Shown here piece after piece: positions 23,276 through 37,189 of a stretch of 64,000 nucleotides of DNA; the first letter of the stretch is position 1; each line of letters opens with the position of its first letter. Position numbers and translations under genes: made by a program. Under the pieces are notes generated by a model. That model searched no databases. It worked only from the letters and a program-made list of their open reading frames with translations, and had not been told where the DNA came from. The stretch comes from Cristatella mucedo (Eukaryota; Bryozoa; Phylactolaemata; Cristatellidae), in contig WPIO01000064.1 in assembly GCA_009760855.2 (NCBI GenBank), forward strand, positions 1,104,001 through 1,168,000, read 5' to 3'.

Positions 23276-25435
23276 ACAGCTCAAAGACACGTCAGATAAT
23301 TTTGTGGTGCAATGCCCAAGTCCTAGAGGAAAGTAGTCATGATAGGTAGGAAGGTACAGTAAATAAAGAGACCTAAAAGTGTCAAAGCAGATCGGTGAGA
23401 AAGTTGGCAGCTATGACGTTTACTGCAGACTTGCATAGTGACGTGTTTTTTCAGTGGACGATTTTTATAGCTTAAACTGAGCTCCAGAATGGGATCCTTT
23501 ACTTCTGCAAGCTCAATTTCGCAAGCTTCTGTAGCTTTTTTCCAGCACGAATCCCCCTTTCTGTCCTGCATGCAATCATGCAGTCGCACTATTTGTTCGG
23601 CAGCTGTAACAATTGTTAGTCGTGACGAGCATTATATGGGGAAGCAGGCTACGGGCAGTGATGGCTCGATGTTTGCAGGAGTGCTCCTCATTGCGTGCTT
23701 TTAACTAAGTCAACGTATAGCTAGAACAGTGTGCGAGATTTAACAGTGTATTTCGTGTAGCTTTTAATGCAAATCTATGGGCTCACACCATCTATTCGCA
23801 CACATTCTATCTGTACACTAGTCACGTGTCCCACGCCCTCAACTACGAATGCAAAAACTGGTCAAATGTACCAAATACCATTGAGAAACACCCCTGAGAT
23901 CTAACCTTGGCCGCCGAATCCGGGAAACCGCGACTGCTGCTGTCGAATTAGAATAGCTGTCGCTCGTTGCTAAGTGCGTTGCCTGCTTTAAAGCTGCGAG
24001 AAAGCCCGTCTTCCGGTTGCAGAGGATTGTGGTTGTCTCAATGCGGCATTTTCAGGGACTGACAAGTTCACATTTGCTCGCTTGCCCTTTGCTCCATGTG
24101 AGCTTTTTAGCGCTGTGGGCTTGAGGGGAGTATTGTCCGTACCCGCTGTCGGAGAGCTGGCTTCTTGGAGCCGCATTTTGATGCCCGGTGCCATCGTGCC
24201 AAGAAGGTCACCGCTCGATAGCGCGACCGCGTGGCGATTGCGGGCCTAGCGCATGAAATGAGCCCAAGCAACCACGAAGGGCACTCCTAAAACCAGTGAA
24301 TGACCGGCGAGTGACGATCGCACAAAGCTGCCAATGCCCTACAATATAGGCCAGCAGAACAAACTCAGGTCGACCCGTTATATATTGTATACTATATCAT
24401 GTTTTTACAAGATATGTTAAAAAGATAGTTTATATCATGGCATTTCCATACGGGAGGGGAGAAAATGCCCTTGCCCAGGGGGGAATGTCGGGGGGGGGGG
24501 GAAATGTCCAAATCCCCTGAGAAGCGTCGTCGCCAAACGCAAACGTTCGCTTACCGAGTCATTCACAATAGATCTCTCAGATGGGCCCTTCGGGATCACG
24601 CCGACGAGTCGGTGAACGACCGGAGTCGAGTTGAATCGACCCTCGAGTCATAATGCATGCGTTCTACCAACAGCAAATGGAGAACCCCAAAAAGTCGGCG
24701 AAAAGATTAGATTACCTCCCGACCGTCACCTGCCGATGATTATTCGATCGTGGAAATGCCAAAGTTTGGGATTGCTTCTGCACCTGCCGGGTCGGAATTC
24801 TGCAACGTAGTAACGGACGTATTGGCTAACATCTATAAATCGATTTGGTAAAAAAAAACTATGGAATTCCAAGTGCTCTTCTGATGAACGAGTGCGTTTG
24901 ACTACAGTCGGACAATGTCACGAAAACACAGCAATAGCATTTTCTTTCTAAAAAAGGATTTCGTTGGAGCAGCTGTCAGAGTCTTGTGAGCAAGCTCAGT
25001 CAGCCACCGCATATAAATTCTTATCATCTTTGGGATAGGTTAGAGCTATATTTTATTACTACTGGGATAATACACTACAGAGACTTGTAAGAGGTTGGCG
25101 GCTTCAGCGCCACGGCGTATAAGACGGGTTAGTAAAAATATGGAGGCTCAACCGACTGTTATTTTATTGTTCACGCATATGATACGTTTACTTGCACGAG
25201 ACATTGAGCATGCATGTACGCGAAAATATATTACGCAGAAATTGTTCATGGTTTCTTCTATGAGCTAAATTAAAAGCATCAGCCGGATAAAAGCAGGCTT
25301 CAGCACATGGGGTAGATCAAGACTTTTGAGGCCTGTATATCGTCACACTCATAGACCAGCTTCTTCAGGCCGATAAATTTTTGCTATCTAATGCCCTAAA
25401 CAAATTATTGCACTGCATGTTAATTTTTGTTGACA
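23276..25435. other. No gene identified
   Basis: Contains a G12 run near 24490. Several open frames of 60-90 codons lie on both strands, none recognisable. Confidence 0.35.
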
Positions 25436-25437
25436 TT

Positions 25438-25818
<381 letters not shown>

Positions 25819-27665
25819 CTAAATATATACATATATATATATATATATAATATACATATGTATATGTGTGTATTTTGTAAAATGAAATGTTGGTATATAT
25901 AATTATAAATATATATATATATAATTATAGATAAAGATAAAGTTAGCGGGTTAATATTCAATCACACATTTTTCGCAGTGAAGGTGTCCGAAGGTTGATA
26001 AAAATCTCTGTTATCATCTATGCAGGATGTGAGCACAAAATCCTGAGCAGGTAGCCAAGTGACAGGCAAGACACGGTTTTCAGGAAGTGACTTTACAGTT
26101 AGGCTCCGATAATAAAGCAATGAGAGTGAAGTAGCAGTGCTGTACCGCGCACTCCGAGTATCGGGTACTGTTCAGTGGTCTGGCAACTTTTATTCGGTGG
26201 TCAATTTAGATGAAGCTCAAAATCCTGCAGAAAACATCTTGCAACACAAAGCCAGAACAAACCAGGCCATGTTCCGTACGTGCTGCCATTAAAATTGTGG
26301 CTGTGTTAGGGGGAGTAGCTTTTACCTTAATTGCTGCATTGCCGGCTCATAGACTATTTTGTTTATGTAACGCAGTCTGGCAAAGCAGGAGTATAACGCT
26401 ACAAAAAACTAACCTCTTTGTCACCTGCTTTCATAGACGACATGCATGCTTAGCGGACACAAACAGGTGGACAGCCAAACTGCCGCAGCTGGCCAAAGGC
26501 TGGAAAGGCTAGCTCCCTCGTTCAAGTTAGCTAGCACGTGTGTGCCTACATAACCATGCAGGTCAGAGTCCGACTGTTGGTCACGTGACTTAACCGGTCC
26601 CAGAAGAGCTCCAAGCGGTATGAGCTCATTTTGCCCGCCTCCTGACGTCCAGTATGTATCTACTGTGGTTTTACTGCAGTATATTTAAATGGATAGCCTG
26701 GTGCAAGAGGCAGCTTGGTTTCCAGTGTTTACAGGCCTACTCGCCCCGAAGGTTTTCTCAGATTCTAGTGTGTGGCTGCCTCTGATTGATAGCAGGCAAG
26801 CAAACAAATCGACATTTAGCTGACATTATTATTGTTATTGACTGTGTATAAAAACTGAATTCTTATAAAAATCGTCATACCTATCCGATCATAAAAGAAA
26901 AAACATCCGTAGTTTGAAATGGCGTCATGGACATTTTCAAACAAATTGAGAGCCTAAAATTCAGATAGTGAAGCAATGGATAGTACCTGAAGCTTCGGCT
27001 TGAGACTTGCCTGTGCCTGCGGATTGTCAGTCGTGACAGCTTGGGAGTAGGAGCCATTTCTGTTGAATATTCATATATAAAAATTCTACATATATATATA
27101 TAAATTCTACATTCGTATATAAAAATTCTACATGTATCCTTACATACAAAAGGCACGTGCGTATGGTTGTCAAGATATCGAATAGTCCACTGAATACATT
27201 CGCTGGTTAAGGAGCTGGAGAATTAGCTAGCTACGGAGCTGAAGAATTGATCGCATAAGAACAATTGCGTGGGCATGTTGCGTGAGTGTCGTGGCAGGTT
27301 CGCGTTAACTAAATCCGCGACTGCAAATGTTGGTTGTCAATCTGGGCACCACACAGCAGTGACTCATAGCTTACTTTGTGTACAACAGCTAGCGAAAATC
27401 CTATGCTAAAAAAGATGATCAGGTGCAATCGTGTTTTCGGTGCCCAGCTCGTTTATGCGAAAGCAAGTGTCAATGCAAACTGCATCCTTTGAGGAATATT
27501 GCAGTGACTATAGCTGCACACACTGATCGGCTTATTTTTATGAACGATGGCGTGGATCGCCTTCATATCGACGATCTAGAAATTAATCCTAAACCTCCGA
27601 AGCACTACTCTCTTTTTCTTTATCAAACTTCGCTGTGCTGGTCTGTAGGTCAATGGTCAACGACA
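25819..27665. other. No gene identified; short (TA)n tracts
   Basis: (TA)n at 25823-25860 and 25905-25922, and a short duplicated ATATAAAAATTCTACA motif near 27070-27130. Nothing else was recognised. Confidence 0.4.
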
Positions 27666-27669
27666 ATAA

Positions 27670-27822
27670 GAAAAAATATAATTCATTCGTACGGCACTCT
27701 TAGAGAATTGATCTTTACTTGGGTGCTTCACACATGCATCGGGGCTCGAGCCCACGGCCTCGGCTAGACCTTGGCCGCGGGTGAGCACATTAACCACTTG
27801 GCCAAACCAGCTCGGCGAGAAG
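27670..27822 (-). mobile_element. SINE2 copy
   Basis: The minus strand reads AGCTGGTTTGGCCAAGTGGT, TAATGTGCTCACCC, GTGGGCTCGAGCCCCGATGC (B box), ATGTGTGAAGCACCC, TCAATTCTCTAAGAGTGC. One of the clearest SINE2 copies. Confidence 0.75.
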
Positions 27823-28429
27823 TGGTTAATCTGCTGACAGAGGCCAGCCTGTCGGTCGCTGGCAGGGGCCACTGACAAGATCTGTCTGCCAAGCCTGTCA
27901 CCAGACATTATGCACAAAATGACAAAATGCCGACACCGCGGGATGCAGGACTTTTCAGCAGAAGCTATCGTAAATACAGGCGTTGCCTACGGCGCTGCTC
28001 TGATGCTGCTGACATAGCAACTGCACAATGCTGCAACATATATTTTAGCGACTGACATTTCGACGCTTGGCAATTTGGCTGTCGACATTATGGCCGTGAA
28101 CGTGACCTCGCCATATGTCAGAAAGCCACACTCCTCGGCTCTGGCTCGCTGCCGGAACAGCCCGTCGGCAGTCAAACTATTCATGGCCAGCATTCCGTAG
28201 CCGAAATGCTTTCTCGTGAGCATTTGTGTCCAATGACTAAGTGTCTTTTATTTACCAGGGTCTGCGTCAGTTTCGATCTAATACTTTAAAACACTTTGAT
28301 CAAGCATATTCTTGGTTTCAGCTCTCACAGAGGCTCTCTATTAGAAAACTTCCATCCTTCATGGAAGGTTTACGGCTGGGCAAAGCTCGTCGCTGCTCAA
28401 GAGTCATGCTTGGCAGCTGGTCTTGTCGT

Positions 28430-28641
28430 ACGCCGCCGCCTTCCACGCGGACGCCGCCGCCTTCCACGCGAACGCCGCCGCCTTCCACGCGAACGCCACC
28501 GCCTTCCACGCGGACGCCGCCGCCTTCCATGCGGACGCCACCGCCTTCCACGCGGACGCCGCCGCCCTCCTCGAGGACGCCGCCGCCTTCCTTGAGGACG
28601 CTGCCGCCATCACCGAGGACGCCGTCGCCCTCCTCCGTGCG
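28430..28641. repeat. 21-bp minisatellite, about ten units
   Basis: The consensus unit is ACG CCG CCG CCT TCC ACG CGG, with degeneracy rising toward the right. Because 21 is a multiple of 3, three frames stay open through it: plus TPPPSTR (ORF 28241-28720), plus AAAFHAD (ORF 28423-29052) and minus GGGVRVE (ORF 28318-29076). None has a recognised flanking domain, so no CDS is called. Confidence 0.9.
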
Positions 28642-30775
28642 CAGTCTCACTGTCTGTTGCCTCGCACAACGCCGCTGCTTCGCAAGGAGCAAATACAAGT
28701 GCCACTCACTTGGTTCATAGCCACTTTTCTTGGTCTCCCTCTCAAAGTTCAGCAGCCTGTTTACACGGGCCACGGTCGCTCCCGCCGAGAAATAGCTTGT
28801 AGTTTGGTCGCACAGCAGAGAGCCAGCCGATGCCCCAACACCGACAGTGTAATGCCAACGCACGGAGCCAAAGAGCGCACGGCTCCCTTCGGCCCCTATT
28901 CTCACACGACTCCCCACTCCTCCACTCTCCAGTCCACCATCTCCCCACCAGCGGGTTACTGGCCTGTGTCCACGCCACATCACAGGCTCGTCAGAGGAGC
29001 CGGTATACAATACATGCATACAAACGTACATACAAACTACAAGTCTACATAAACTGCCAAAGGGGCAGTTATGCACAGTGTCTCAGGTTACCTAAGACTC
29101 CCACTTAGCAGTAGGACACAGAGCAGTGGCGACTTCATCTAGCAGAGATTGTTCCTTGGCCTACGGCCTGGGCACCGGTAGTAACTTAGGCTCACTGGCC
29201 GCAAACCGACACTCACCGAAAACCTGTGGCATAGATTGTTGCATGCCCCTGCTGGCTCAATCGAGTTCGCCAGAAAAAGTTTCAACAGTCACCGAAGTGG
29301 ACCGGAGCCTCGCGTACGACTGACAAGTAAAACTAAAGCACACTGAAATTTAGTAATTAATAACCGGCTGCAGCTCTGCAGCTGCTCTAAAGCAGCAGCC
29401 TCGTGAGACCGGCCGATGGCCATTCCTTCGGATCGGCAGGCAATCGCCATTCCAGAGGCCGATCGCCATTCCTTCTCACTCTGCTGCCTTTCCGCTACGA
29501 TCTTCGGGCGCAGCAATATAATCTGGTAATAGCATAATGAAAATGATGATAAAATAGAATAATAAATAATAATATAATGATATAATATTTAATATTTAAA
29601 TATAATATATATTGTAATAAATAATATGATTATAATAAAATATGGTGAACTGCTGCTTTTGGAATGCACAGCCCTACTCGCCATTGCTACAGCGAAGTAT
29701 TAGAAGCGAGCGGGCTGGATCCAGCAGATGACAGGAAGGCCGTTCTGCCGAGCTATCGTCGTGCTCGATACATTTCGGTGGTTTGATCGCTAGAACACTC
29801 TACATCTGATGGCACATTGAGAATGTGTTCACAGATTGAGGCTCGTGTGGTCAAGTGCTTCCAATAAAGGTTAAGCCACTCAGTGTCAGCTCAAGAGTTG
29901 AGTGTCGATGTGGCTGGACACCTAGAGGCTAGTACACCAGGCTAGTGAAGAAGCTGTATTTTGACTTTGCTTAATGGCTTGATCTTTCATTAAGATCAGC
30001 TAATATGCAAGAGCGTTTTCTGAGGGTGAGCACCAGAATAACATATACAATAACATAACACAAGTTCTCTGCCATCTATCGCCGCCCTGCACCAAATGCT
30101 AATAACATTTCCTCTCCGTCGCAGGATTCTCTTCTAAATTGTTTGCGAACATCGCATACAGAGAAAGATATAGCTAAGACCTGTTCAAAGCGTATCTGTT
30201 TGCTGCTGGACCGCAGAGCTTAAGCATCGAAGTGCCTATTTATGCGTTGATGCATAAAGCTTCATGCCGCACCCGACAAGTTGGCATCGGCTTTAGATTC
30301 GCTGACTGTTAAGAGCATGTCTATTAGGTATGATCGTGCGTGCCTATTATCATTTCGGTATCGGTATCCAATGCTTTACTTGATGCAGCTTCTGTTTCTA
30401 GGGTTCGGGAATTAAATTAATCCAAAAGACAGCCCTACGTGTAGCCACTGAGGTGGCCGAAAGCTCCGCTCGTTCGGTATCCAGCTCGGTCCAATCTTAG
30501 GCCGCTGAGGGTCGATCTCCCACACCACAGAGCTGCTACGAATCGCTCTCGAACTTAGTGCTCATCAGGCCTCCTAAAACTCCGGCGGCCAATCTGAGCG
30601 CTTGTCCTTGGAATGCTAGCTCAGTGGGCTGTAATCCCCTAACAGTACATTAGATGATTGTTGATGCCGGTCTTGACATGTTCTATTTAACCGAGACCTA
30701 ACTGTAATCAACAAGCATAACCAATATAAATTTTTCGATCGTGGCAAACGCAACCCCGACAGGTTTCTCAATCTT
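28642..30775. other. No gene identified; AT-only block at 29530-29640
   Basis: 28650-29050 is open in several frames as an extension of the minisatellite region. 29540-29640 is almost pure A/T with ATAATA-like words. A tRNA-like stretch near 30440-30520 is too weak to call. Confidence 0.35.
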
Positions 30776-30779
30776 TCAT

Positions 30780-31915
30780 ATCGTTAGACCAATTAAAGCT
30801 AGTAGCGGAGTCGCAATTGTTGCACTCCAATTCTCTATTACAAACCACTAGCGGTGTCCCTTGAACCAGACTTTTAAATCTGTTGTTCCTCCGACAACAG
30901 TTCATCCGACAACAAGCTGCCAATTTGACAGGGATCTATCGCCCGGCCAGATGCCAAATCCTGGTGCCAAGTCCTTCTCGATCTCAGATTTTTGTTATCT
31001 CATTTCAAATCAGCATGCAAGACATCGATCTTTACTCGTTATGGGTGATTATAACATTCATTTTGACGACTTAAATGATGCTATACATGCAAAATTAGTT
31101 GTATTCACTAACTGATTCCTTTTTTTGCGGCTCATGTGCATGATCCAACTCAGAACAAGTGTCACACACTCGATGCAATTTTCTCCCATAAGTGTATGCT
31201 ATCGTCCCCCATTCTTACCAAATTCTGCTCATCCGATCGCATGCAAATCTCTCTCAGTCTACAGTGGATGCCCTCCTCGGGATGCACAATCGTGCCTGAA
31301 TATCGCAAACCTCAAGAACCTTTAAATCGATTCTGTCGACCGAAAATATCTTCTTCGCTCCTTCTGCTCATCATTTGCAGAATGCTAAAACGCGGAATTT
31401 TCTAACGTGCCTTACAAGTTTAAACCTCTGACTAAGCGACACTCTCTCCCTCGCCCAGACGGCCTATGGTTTACCTCAGACCTTAAAATAGCTTGGCCGA
31501 CAAAGCTCAAGCTTGAGAAAGCATGCAAAAGACCAGGACCGGCCATCGTCAGTCATACGAAGACTACTATAGATCATGCCAATCGATCCTTGCAAAGACC
31601 AATCTAGCTTCTACAAACATATTAATCATTCGCAGATTCACAATCGAAAATTGCTAATGTCCACCACAAACAGTCTCCTTAATCGCTTTCAAGTTAGCTC
31701 CTTGAGTAGCGTTCCTTATGGCTTCTTTCTCGGTGCGATGGATAAAAACAGAGAGACCATCCTTAAGGTAGCGGCATCCCTCTGGACTCCTGTCACTCAA
31801 CGACATCAACACACGACTCCTACCCCTCAATTTCGTGCATTACATCAATGTCTACAATCACGAATCCCGCGAGTGACCTTATTCGGAAATGCCTCTCCGA
31901 GTGAAAGAAGGTTGC
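30780..31915 (+). mobile_element. LINE A fragment: endonuclease and linker region
   Basis: Broken frames encode LLVMGDYNIHFDDLND, the GDFNIH-type motif of apurinic-like endonucleases. VHDPTQNKCHTLDAIF follows, then the linker [25 protein letters not shown] and SFYKHINHS. The order matches L2/CR1-like elements, and the linker matches the minus copy at 61296-61600. Confidence 0.8.
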
Positions 31916-31919
31916 TACT

Positions 31920-32115
31920 ACTCCTAATAAAAATAATAATAATCATGCACTTGATAAAGCGCCCTCGGAGAACTCAATCTCTTTCTAGGCGTTTCACATT
32001 TGCGGCAAAGGGAAACGCGATTGAATCGTGAGTAATATCGTGACTTGATAAACATGAATAACATGGTTATGGGTGACATGCACAGGGTAAGCATGCAAAT
32101 GTGGTTAGTGCTAGT
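31920..32115 (-). mobile_element. LINE A solo 3' end
   Basis: AATAATAATAAT, CACTTGATAAAGCGCCCTCG, GAGAACTCAATCTCTTTCTAGG and 3' UTR to GCATGCAAATGTGGTTAGTG. It abuts the plus-oriented fragment to its left. Confidence 0.85.
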
Positions 32116-32224
32116 CCTTTACGCCCTATTTAAATGTATGCCCTGCATCTACGATGTACAGATATTCCGCTGCCATGCATAACGTACACAATAAATATAT
32201 CCCCTTAGCCTCAGGTTAAGTTCC

Positions 32225-33520
32225 TGCACCTTTCAAAAAGGCTGTTTTTAGGCCACTAAACAATTAAGGCAGATACACTAGACAGCAAAAACTTGAGCAG
32301 CTTCAGCCAGTTTCCCTTCTACCGCTCCTATCAAAGACACTGGAACTGGTTGTGGCCTTCTAACTTAATTTTCTTATTGAAACCTCAAGCCTGACAAGTA
32401 AGTTTCAGTCTAGATTTAGAGCTAATCACGGCATGGATTCAGCATTGCTTAGTGTCTATAATGGCCCAGTAGTTAACGTGCTCGCGCCCGATCGAAGCTG
32501 GCCGAGGTCCTGGGCTCGAGCCCCGTGGCGTATGTGAAGGGCATGAATAGAGATTGAGTTCTCTTAGAGCGCTATACGAATGAATTATTTTTTCTCATGA
32601 ATGCGGACTTAGGTACAGCCTCTCTGCTTGTTTTTTATTATCTTTCGGTAGCGCTTGGTACAATTGATTACCTAGTCTTTCTTGAGTGCCTCTCATCTCG
32701 CCTGGATATCACCTGCACTGCAGTGCAATGGTTTAGATCCTGTCTCAGGGTCAGCTCCAAAGTATTGATGTTAGCTGTAAAAGTGCATACGAAGCCATTC
32801 AAGTATGAGGTACGTCAGGCCCTGTCTTTGGTCTGATACTGTTCACAGTGTATACTCTTCACTTCTCAGATGTGATTGCTAAGCATGATCTAAGCTTTCA
32901 ATTCTATGTATATGACACACATTTCTGACATATGAATATGGATGGCTGTAAACTTTTTCAAGCTAAACGACGACAAAACTAACTTACTAGCTATGGGAAA
33001 CTAAGTGTGACTCATAAACTGGAAAGATTAGTGCTCAAAATAGGCTCCGCCAGCATCTCTCCTGCTGCACCCGCATTAACTCGTATCGTTTTCCAGAGAC
33101 CTTTCACTAGATGACCTCATTAGCTCCACAGTCAATTATTTCCACTTTCGCCCGTCTCGACTTCTGCCACTTACTACTTGCTGGTCTACCAGCCTGTGCA
33201 ATCAGGCGACTACAGCCTTTACAAACTCAGCAGCTAGGCTTGTCTGTCTTAATTATTTCGGTTGCCAGATCAAAAACACTTCTCGCCGACATGCACTGGC
33301 TCCCAAGTAAGCAGCCTGTGGACTTCAAGTTTATCACTTACTTTTAAGTCCCTTCCTTCTCTGGCTCCAGCCAACCATCATAACTAACTCCGACTAGGTT
33401 AAGCACAGTACCACCCGCTGTTGTGACTCAAATCGCTCAGCTATACCTCGGACGAACCTCAAATTCATTGGGGGAACGTACCTTTAGTTTGCATGCTCCC
33501 TAAGCCCATTCGACTGTAGC
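32225..33520 (+). mobile_element. LINE A fragment: RT and C-terminal region, interrupted by SINE2
   Basis: Remnants include KTLELV, SKFQSRFRANHG and SVYN, then SINE2 at 32460-32595. NADLGTASLLVFYYLSVALGTIDY continues the reading interrupted by the SINE. Later parts are FLKLNDDKTNLLA, LLAGLPACAIRRLQPLQ and DMHWLPS. Many stops. Confidence 0.8.
32460..32595 (+). mobile_element. SINE2 copy nested in LINE A
   Basis: GGCCCAGTAGTTAACGTGCT, CGCGCCC, GGCCGAGGTCCTGGGCTCGA (B box region), GCGTATGTGAAGGGCATGAA, TAGAGATTGAGTTCTCTTAG, AGCGCTATACGAATG, then T6. The interrupted LINE frame reads SVYN on the left and NAD-G on the right, as in intact copies ([13 protein letters not shown]). Confidence 0.8.
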
Positions 33521-34865
33521 TTAGCGACTCCCATCTGGCGGATAATTTTTCTGCTCTAAATGTGTATCTTTTAATTATTCGATTTGGGTCATGGACCAAA
33601 AATAGATATGAACTTGTGGTGCAATGGCTGACTGTGAGCACAGCAAGCGGATGAGAATTCATCGTACAATGTGTAAAGCGTACAGCGTTAATCAAACTTT
33701 TTGGTTTTGGCATGCGTTCTGACCGATTTAGCAATCCGAAAATCTCGCTTTCGACCTGGGCGATCGCGCTTATCATCCTGATCGACAAAAAAAAGAGCGA
33801 AAAACTGTCCGGATTTATCCTTAAATGGTTAAGCACCAAACTGACACTGATCATTTTTTGATTAATCAGCGAGAAACTTTGACGATTCTGGCTAGGCAGA
33901 AGCACATGGTTCCCAGGAAAACTGGGCAGCACCGCCGTAGTTGCTGTCTGATAGCTGTTATTTTAATTTAATATTTCATCCCAGAAAGCCTGTAAGAACT
34001 TATTGCAGGTCGGTGGAGGGTTTCATAACACGCCAGCCTGGAACTCGTTTTCTCGGAACTGGCAGCCTTATCACGAGCGAAACCAGACTTCAGAAGGTAG
34101 TCTTTTAAATTTGACCTGAATGCCGAGGAAATTGTCGGCATGATGTCACAGGAATAGACAAAAAACAGGTGAAGAAGGCAGGTATACGATTACACTGGTG
34201 GAGATGCTGAGGCTGTCTTGGTGGGGGCTAATCGGCTAACACTACTTCTATGCTGACGATACCCTGCTGCATTTGTAATTGAAAATATCAGAACCTGCAG
34301 GTGCTGATTGATAAACTAAATTTAGGTCTTAGGACAGCCTTTCTTTTAGGCACTCGATTACGGATGTCAATATTAGATACATTACTTGTCATATGAAATT
34401 GATTTGAAAAGAGTGTAATAAGGGGGTTGCTGGCAAACAAGCTGCAGAGCTATGCGGTGGCTGTGCACGGCTTCTTTAGTCTGGATTCCACTGATACGAT
34501 GCCCAATGATCAATGGCAGTTGAGTTTTTCCACCGAGGTCTGAGCAGAGACATTTTTGAGCTTCACAAAAAATGAAAACTTACGAATGATACTGCATTTA
34601 TATATTTTTTCGCGAAAACCCAGTGACGCCTAGGCCAAGGGAGCGATGCTAGGGCCAAATTCTTCCTAGAATTTCGCGTCAGAAAATGCATCTGCAACTC
34701 TTCTCCTTAAGTCAAGGGGGTAAAAAAAACTTCAAAAGAACCAGGCAAGACTGAAAGATTTATTGAGCAGTAAAGTGTGGGCATGAGGCGGCCATCGGCG
34801 CACCTTCTTGGTGCATTGACTGAGAGTTAGCCCCTAGTTCTAAGCCCATGAGGTAAGGTGCTATT
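33521..34865. other. No gene identified
   Basis: A minus-strand open frame of 155 codons (33465-33932) overlaps the LINE edge and shows no recognised domain. Confidence 0.35.
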
Positions 34866-34867
34866 AA

Positions 34868-35072
34868 TAATGCCTGGATACTTGAGGTATCGCATAATTG
34901 GTAAAATAAATATTAGCAGATTTAACCGCCTCATTGGAATAGTGGTGGAAGAGCCATAACGGTTATCACCACCGCTTGCAGTTGGCACCAAAGAATCGCC
35001 TACTTGAGGATTTGAACCCACGACCTCGCTCGTGAAAAACGAGCACGTGACCTCTTGAACTATCACGGCCTT
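34868..35072 (-). mobile_element. SINE1 copy
   Basis: The minus strand has GGCCGTGATAGTTCAAGAGG, GTGGGTTCAAATCCTC (B box), the body GGTGGTGATAACCGTTATGG, CTCTTCCACCACTATTCC and an AT-rich tail. It is diverged from the 20.1-kb and 47.0-kb copies. Confidence 0.75.
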
Positions 35073-35353
35073 TAAGTACCTACTTCCAGGCAGAAGACCG
35101 GTAGAGATAGCAATTTTTATAGACGTGACTTAGCCAACGGTCAAGTTGCAAGCGCTAGTGATAACCATAAGGGCTATTCTGCCGATAAATAATTGAGGCT
35201 AGTAAATCAGCTAATCTTCCCATCTCAATGACAATTTGAAGAACTGTACTGAGTCAAGCCAACATAGAAGGACAGAAGAAAAATATCTGCAAGAGAATGC
35301 TAAGGAGAGTGAATCTGGATAGCTCGCCGATCCTGAGGATGAGTAATTTAATA

Positions 35354-35612
35354 TAATGTATCTCCGTCTATAACTCCACAGAGCCATAAAGTCTAAGCGG
35401 GTGTTACGCAGGAGAGTTTTGTATAGCGCACTCACAGCCTGAGCGGCATTCAGTACGCATTCGGTAGCCAACAGACTTCATCTCACGCAACAAGAGAAAT
35501 TGCAAAGCATAGCAGAGTCAGGAGAGCAGTTGAGGTAGAGAGTAGCATGGAAGTAGTAGCTAAGGACCGCTGCAAAGGATGAGCCATAGTCGGCAGCAGG
35601 AGTGTCTCCTTA
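35354..35612 (-). mobile_element. LINE B 3' fragment
   Basis: On the plus strand it starts TGTATCTCCGTCTATAACTC and runs back through GAGTTTTGTATAGCGCACTC to CCATAGTCGGCAGCAGGAG. This is the complement of the family 3' UTR. Confidence 0.85.
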
Positions 35613-37185
35613 CTAAATGATATATTGCTTCAATGGTGGCAAGGTGAGCTTGTCTGCATTCTCCTCAAAAACACGTGCACACTACAAATGTCAATGGTGC
35701 TTACCATTCCATTTTCTTCAAATAGAGTGCATGAAATAAGAGAGAATCTTCCACCGGTGCTTCAGAAATAATACACAAATAATCGCAGTTTTGAAGTTTT
35801 GATCGAACGATTATTTCATGATACAAGCAAAGTGAAACTCAAAGGCCGCCAATCATCTAATCAGTGAGCGACCGACTGCGACCAGTCTATCTGGAGCATT
35901 TGCATCTAAATGCTGCATTCTTGGCAGGCTCAACGGTTTGTCCATTACTTTGTTAGAGGAATCCATAGTAAATTTGCCAAGTAATTCGTGAGGAAATGTT
36001 GCCGAAGACACTGACTATAAAAAGAACAACTAGCCATTAATACGAGCTTTCGCTTAGAGTCCACTTCAATGTAAATAGAACCAATTTTTATATTGGTTAG
36101 ATCATAAATCCATCTATTTAAATTACCTCATAAATTAAAAAATTATGAAAATGGGGGAAATGGGTGAAAATGCAATACAATCACAAGCAATATTGTTTTG
36201 TTTTATTTAGAGGCAGCTCGTCTCTATTATAGCCTGCAGAGACTTTGTAGCGCTCGATTCGAACAGGAGCTTTGATTTATCGTCAGTGGAAGTTAAACAG
36301 TAACTATCAAAAGGGCAATGACTTAGCCGAGAAAAATTCCACCAACAGCATATCTGTATGACTCTCCATGCAGACTATCTTTGCAAGTTTCAATTAAATT
36401 TTAGGTGAACGCCACCAATGTCTTTTGTTTTCAGCGCACTCCATCACAGTCCTTATTTTTCTAAAGGGTGCATAGAAATGTGCACTTCAGCAATGCTAGA
36501 GAAGCCTCTTAAAACGTGGCTACGTTTTCAATTTTTCAACTTATTTTATTTAAATGAATTCTGGGATTCGTTACCCAAATCAAGTGTGCAGGCCAATCAG
36601 TGGCACAATCAACCGGATACGATGGCTTGAGACCAAGCCACCGGAAGAAGAAGTTATAAATGGGCGCTCGTAGCAGTCGAGGCTCTGTAGAAGTGCAAGG
36701 GTGATGCCCAAATTATTGTGAGGATTCAGCCAGCTTAAGTTTAGCCGGTAAATAGCGGAAAATATATGCTATAATGGCAGAGATATTGATTACCTTCTCC
36801 CGAACGCTGGGCCTTATCTAGCTAGTAGCAAGGGTAATCGAGTCTATTCGGTGGTAGGAGCCGGGAAAGGCTCGCGAACTTGGAAGGCAGAACTGCGGAC
36901 GTGAGGGCTAATTGCTAATGCTGACGTATTCCAGTGCTAGCGTGGGGTAACGACGAATCCTTGGAATTCAGCCGGGGCGTTGCTTTTAAAGGCCACGTCT
37001 GTCTGGCGTTTGCTTGGTGCACTCGCGCCTGAAGTACTCATGGCGGGTCGATGCGCCATCTGACATTCGCCTATACAATCGCTAATGTGAAGGACTTTAC
37101 ACCTGCAACCGGCCTAACCTTTTAGCAGTCATGCTGAGATGGGATCATGTCAGCTACATATTTTTAGCGCGTTTTTGGACGCCGT
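35613..37185. other. No gene identified
   Basis: AT-rich sequence without recognisable coding or repeat content. Confidence 0.35.
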
Positions 37186-37189
37186 CGAA

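Noticed and set aside
28318-29076. 252-codon minus open frame with Gly-Val repeats
   Set aside because: It is kept open by the 21-bp repeat and GC content. No recognised domain, and two plus frames are equally open.
30440-30530. tRNA-like segment; similar ones near 1195, 15725, 21275 and 41360
   Set aside because: Only one internal promoter box is recognisable, with no shared body or tail, so chance or very old SINE heads cannot be told apart.
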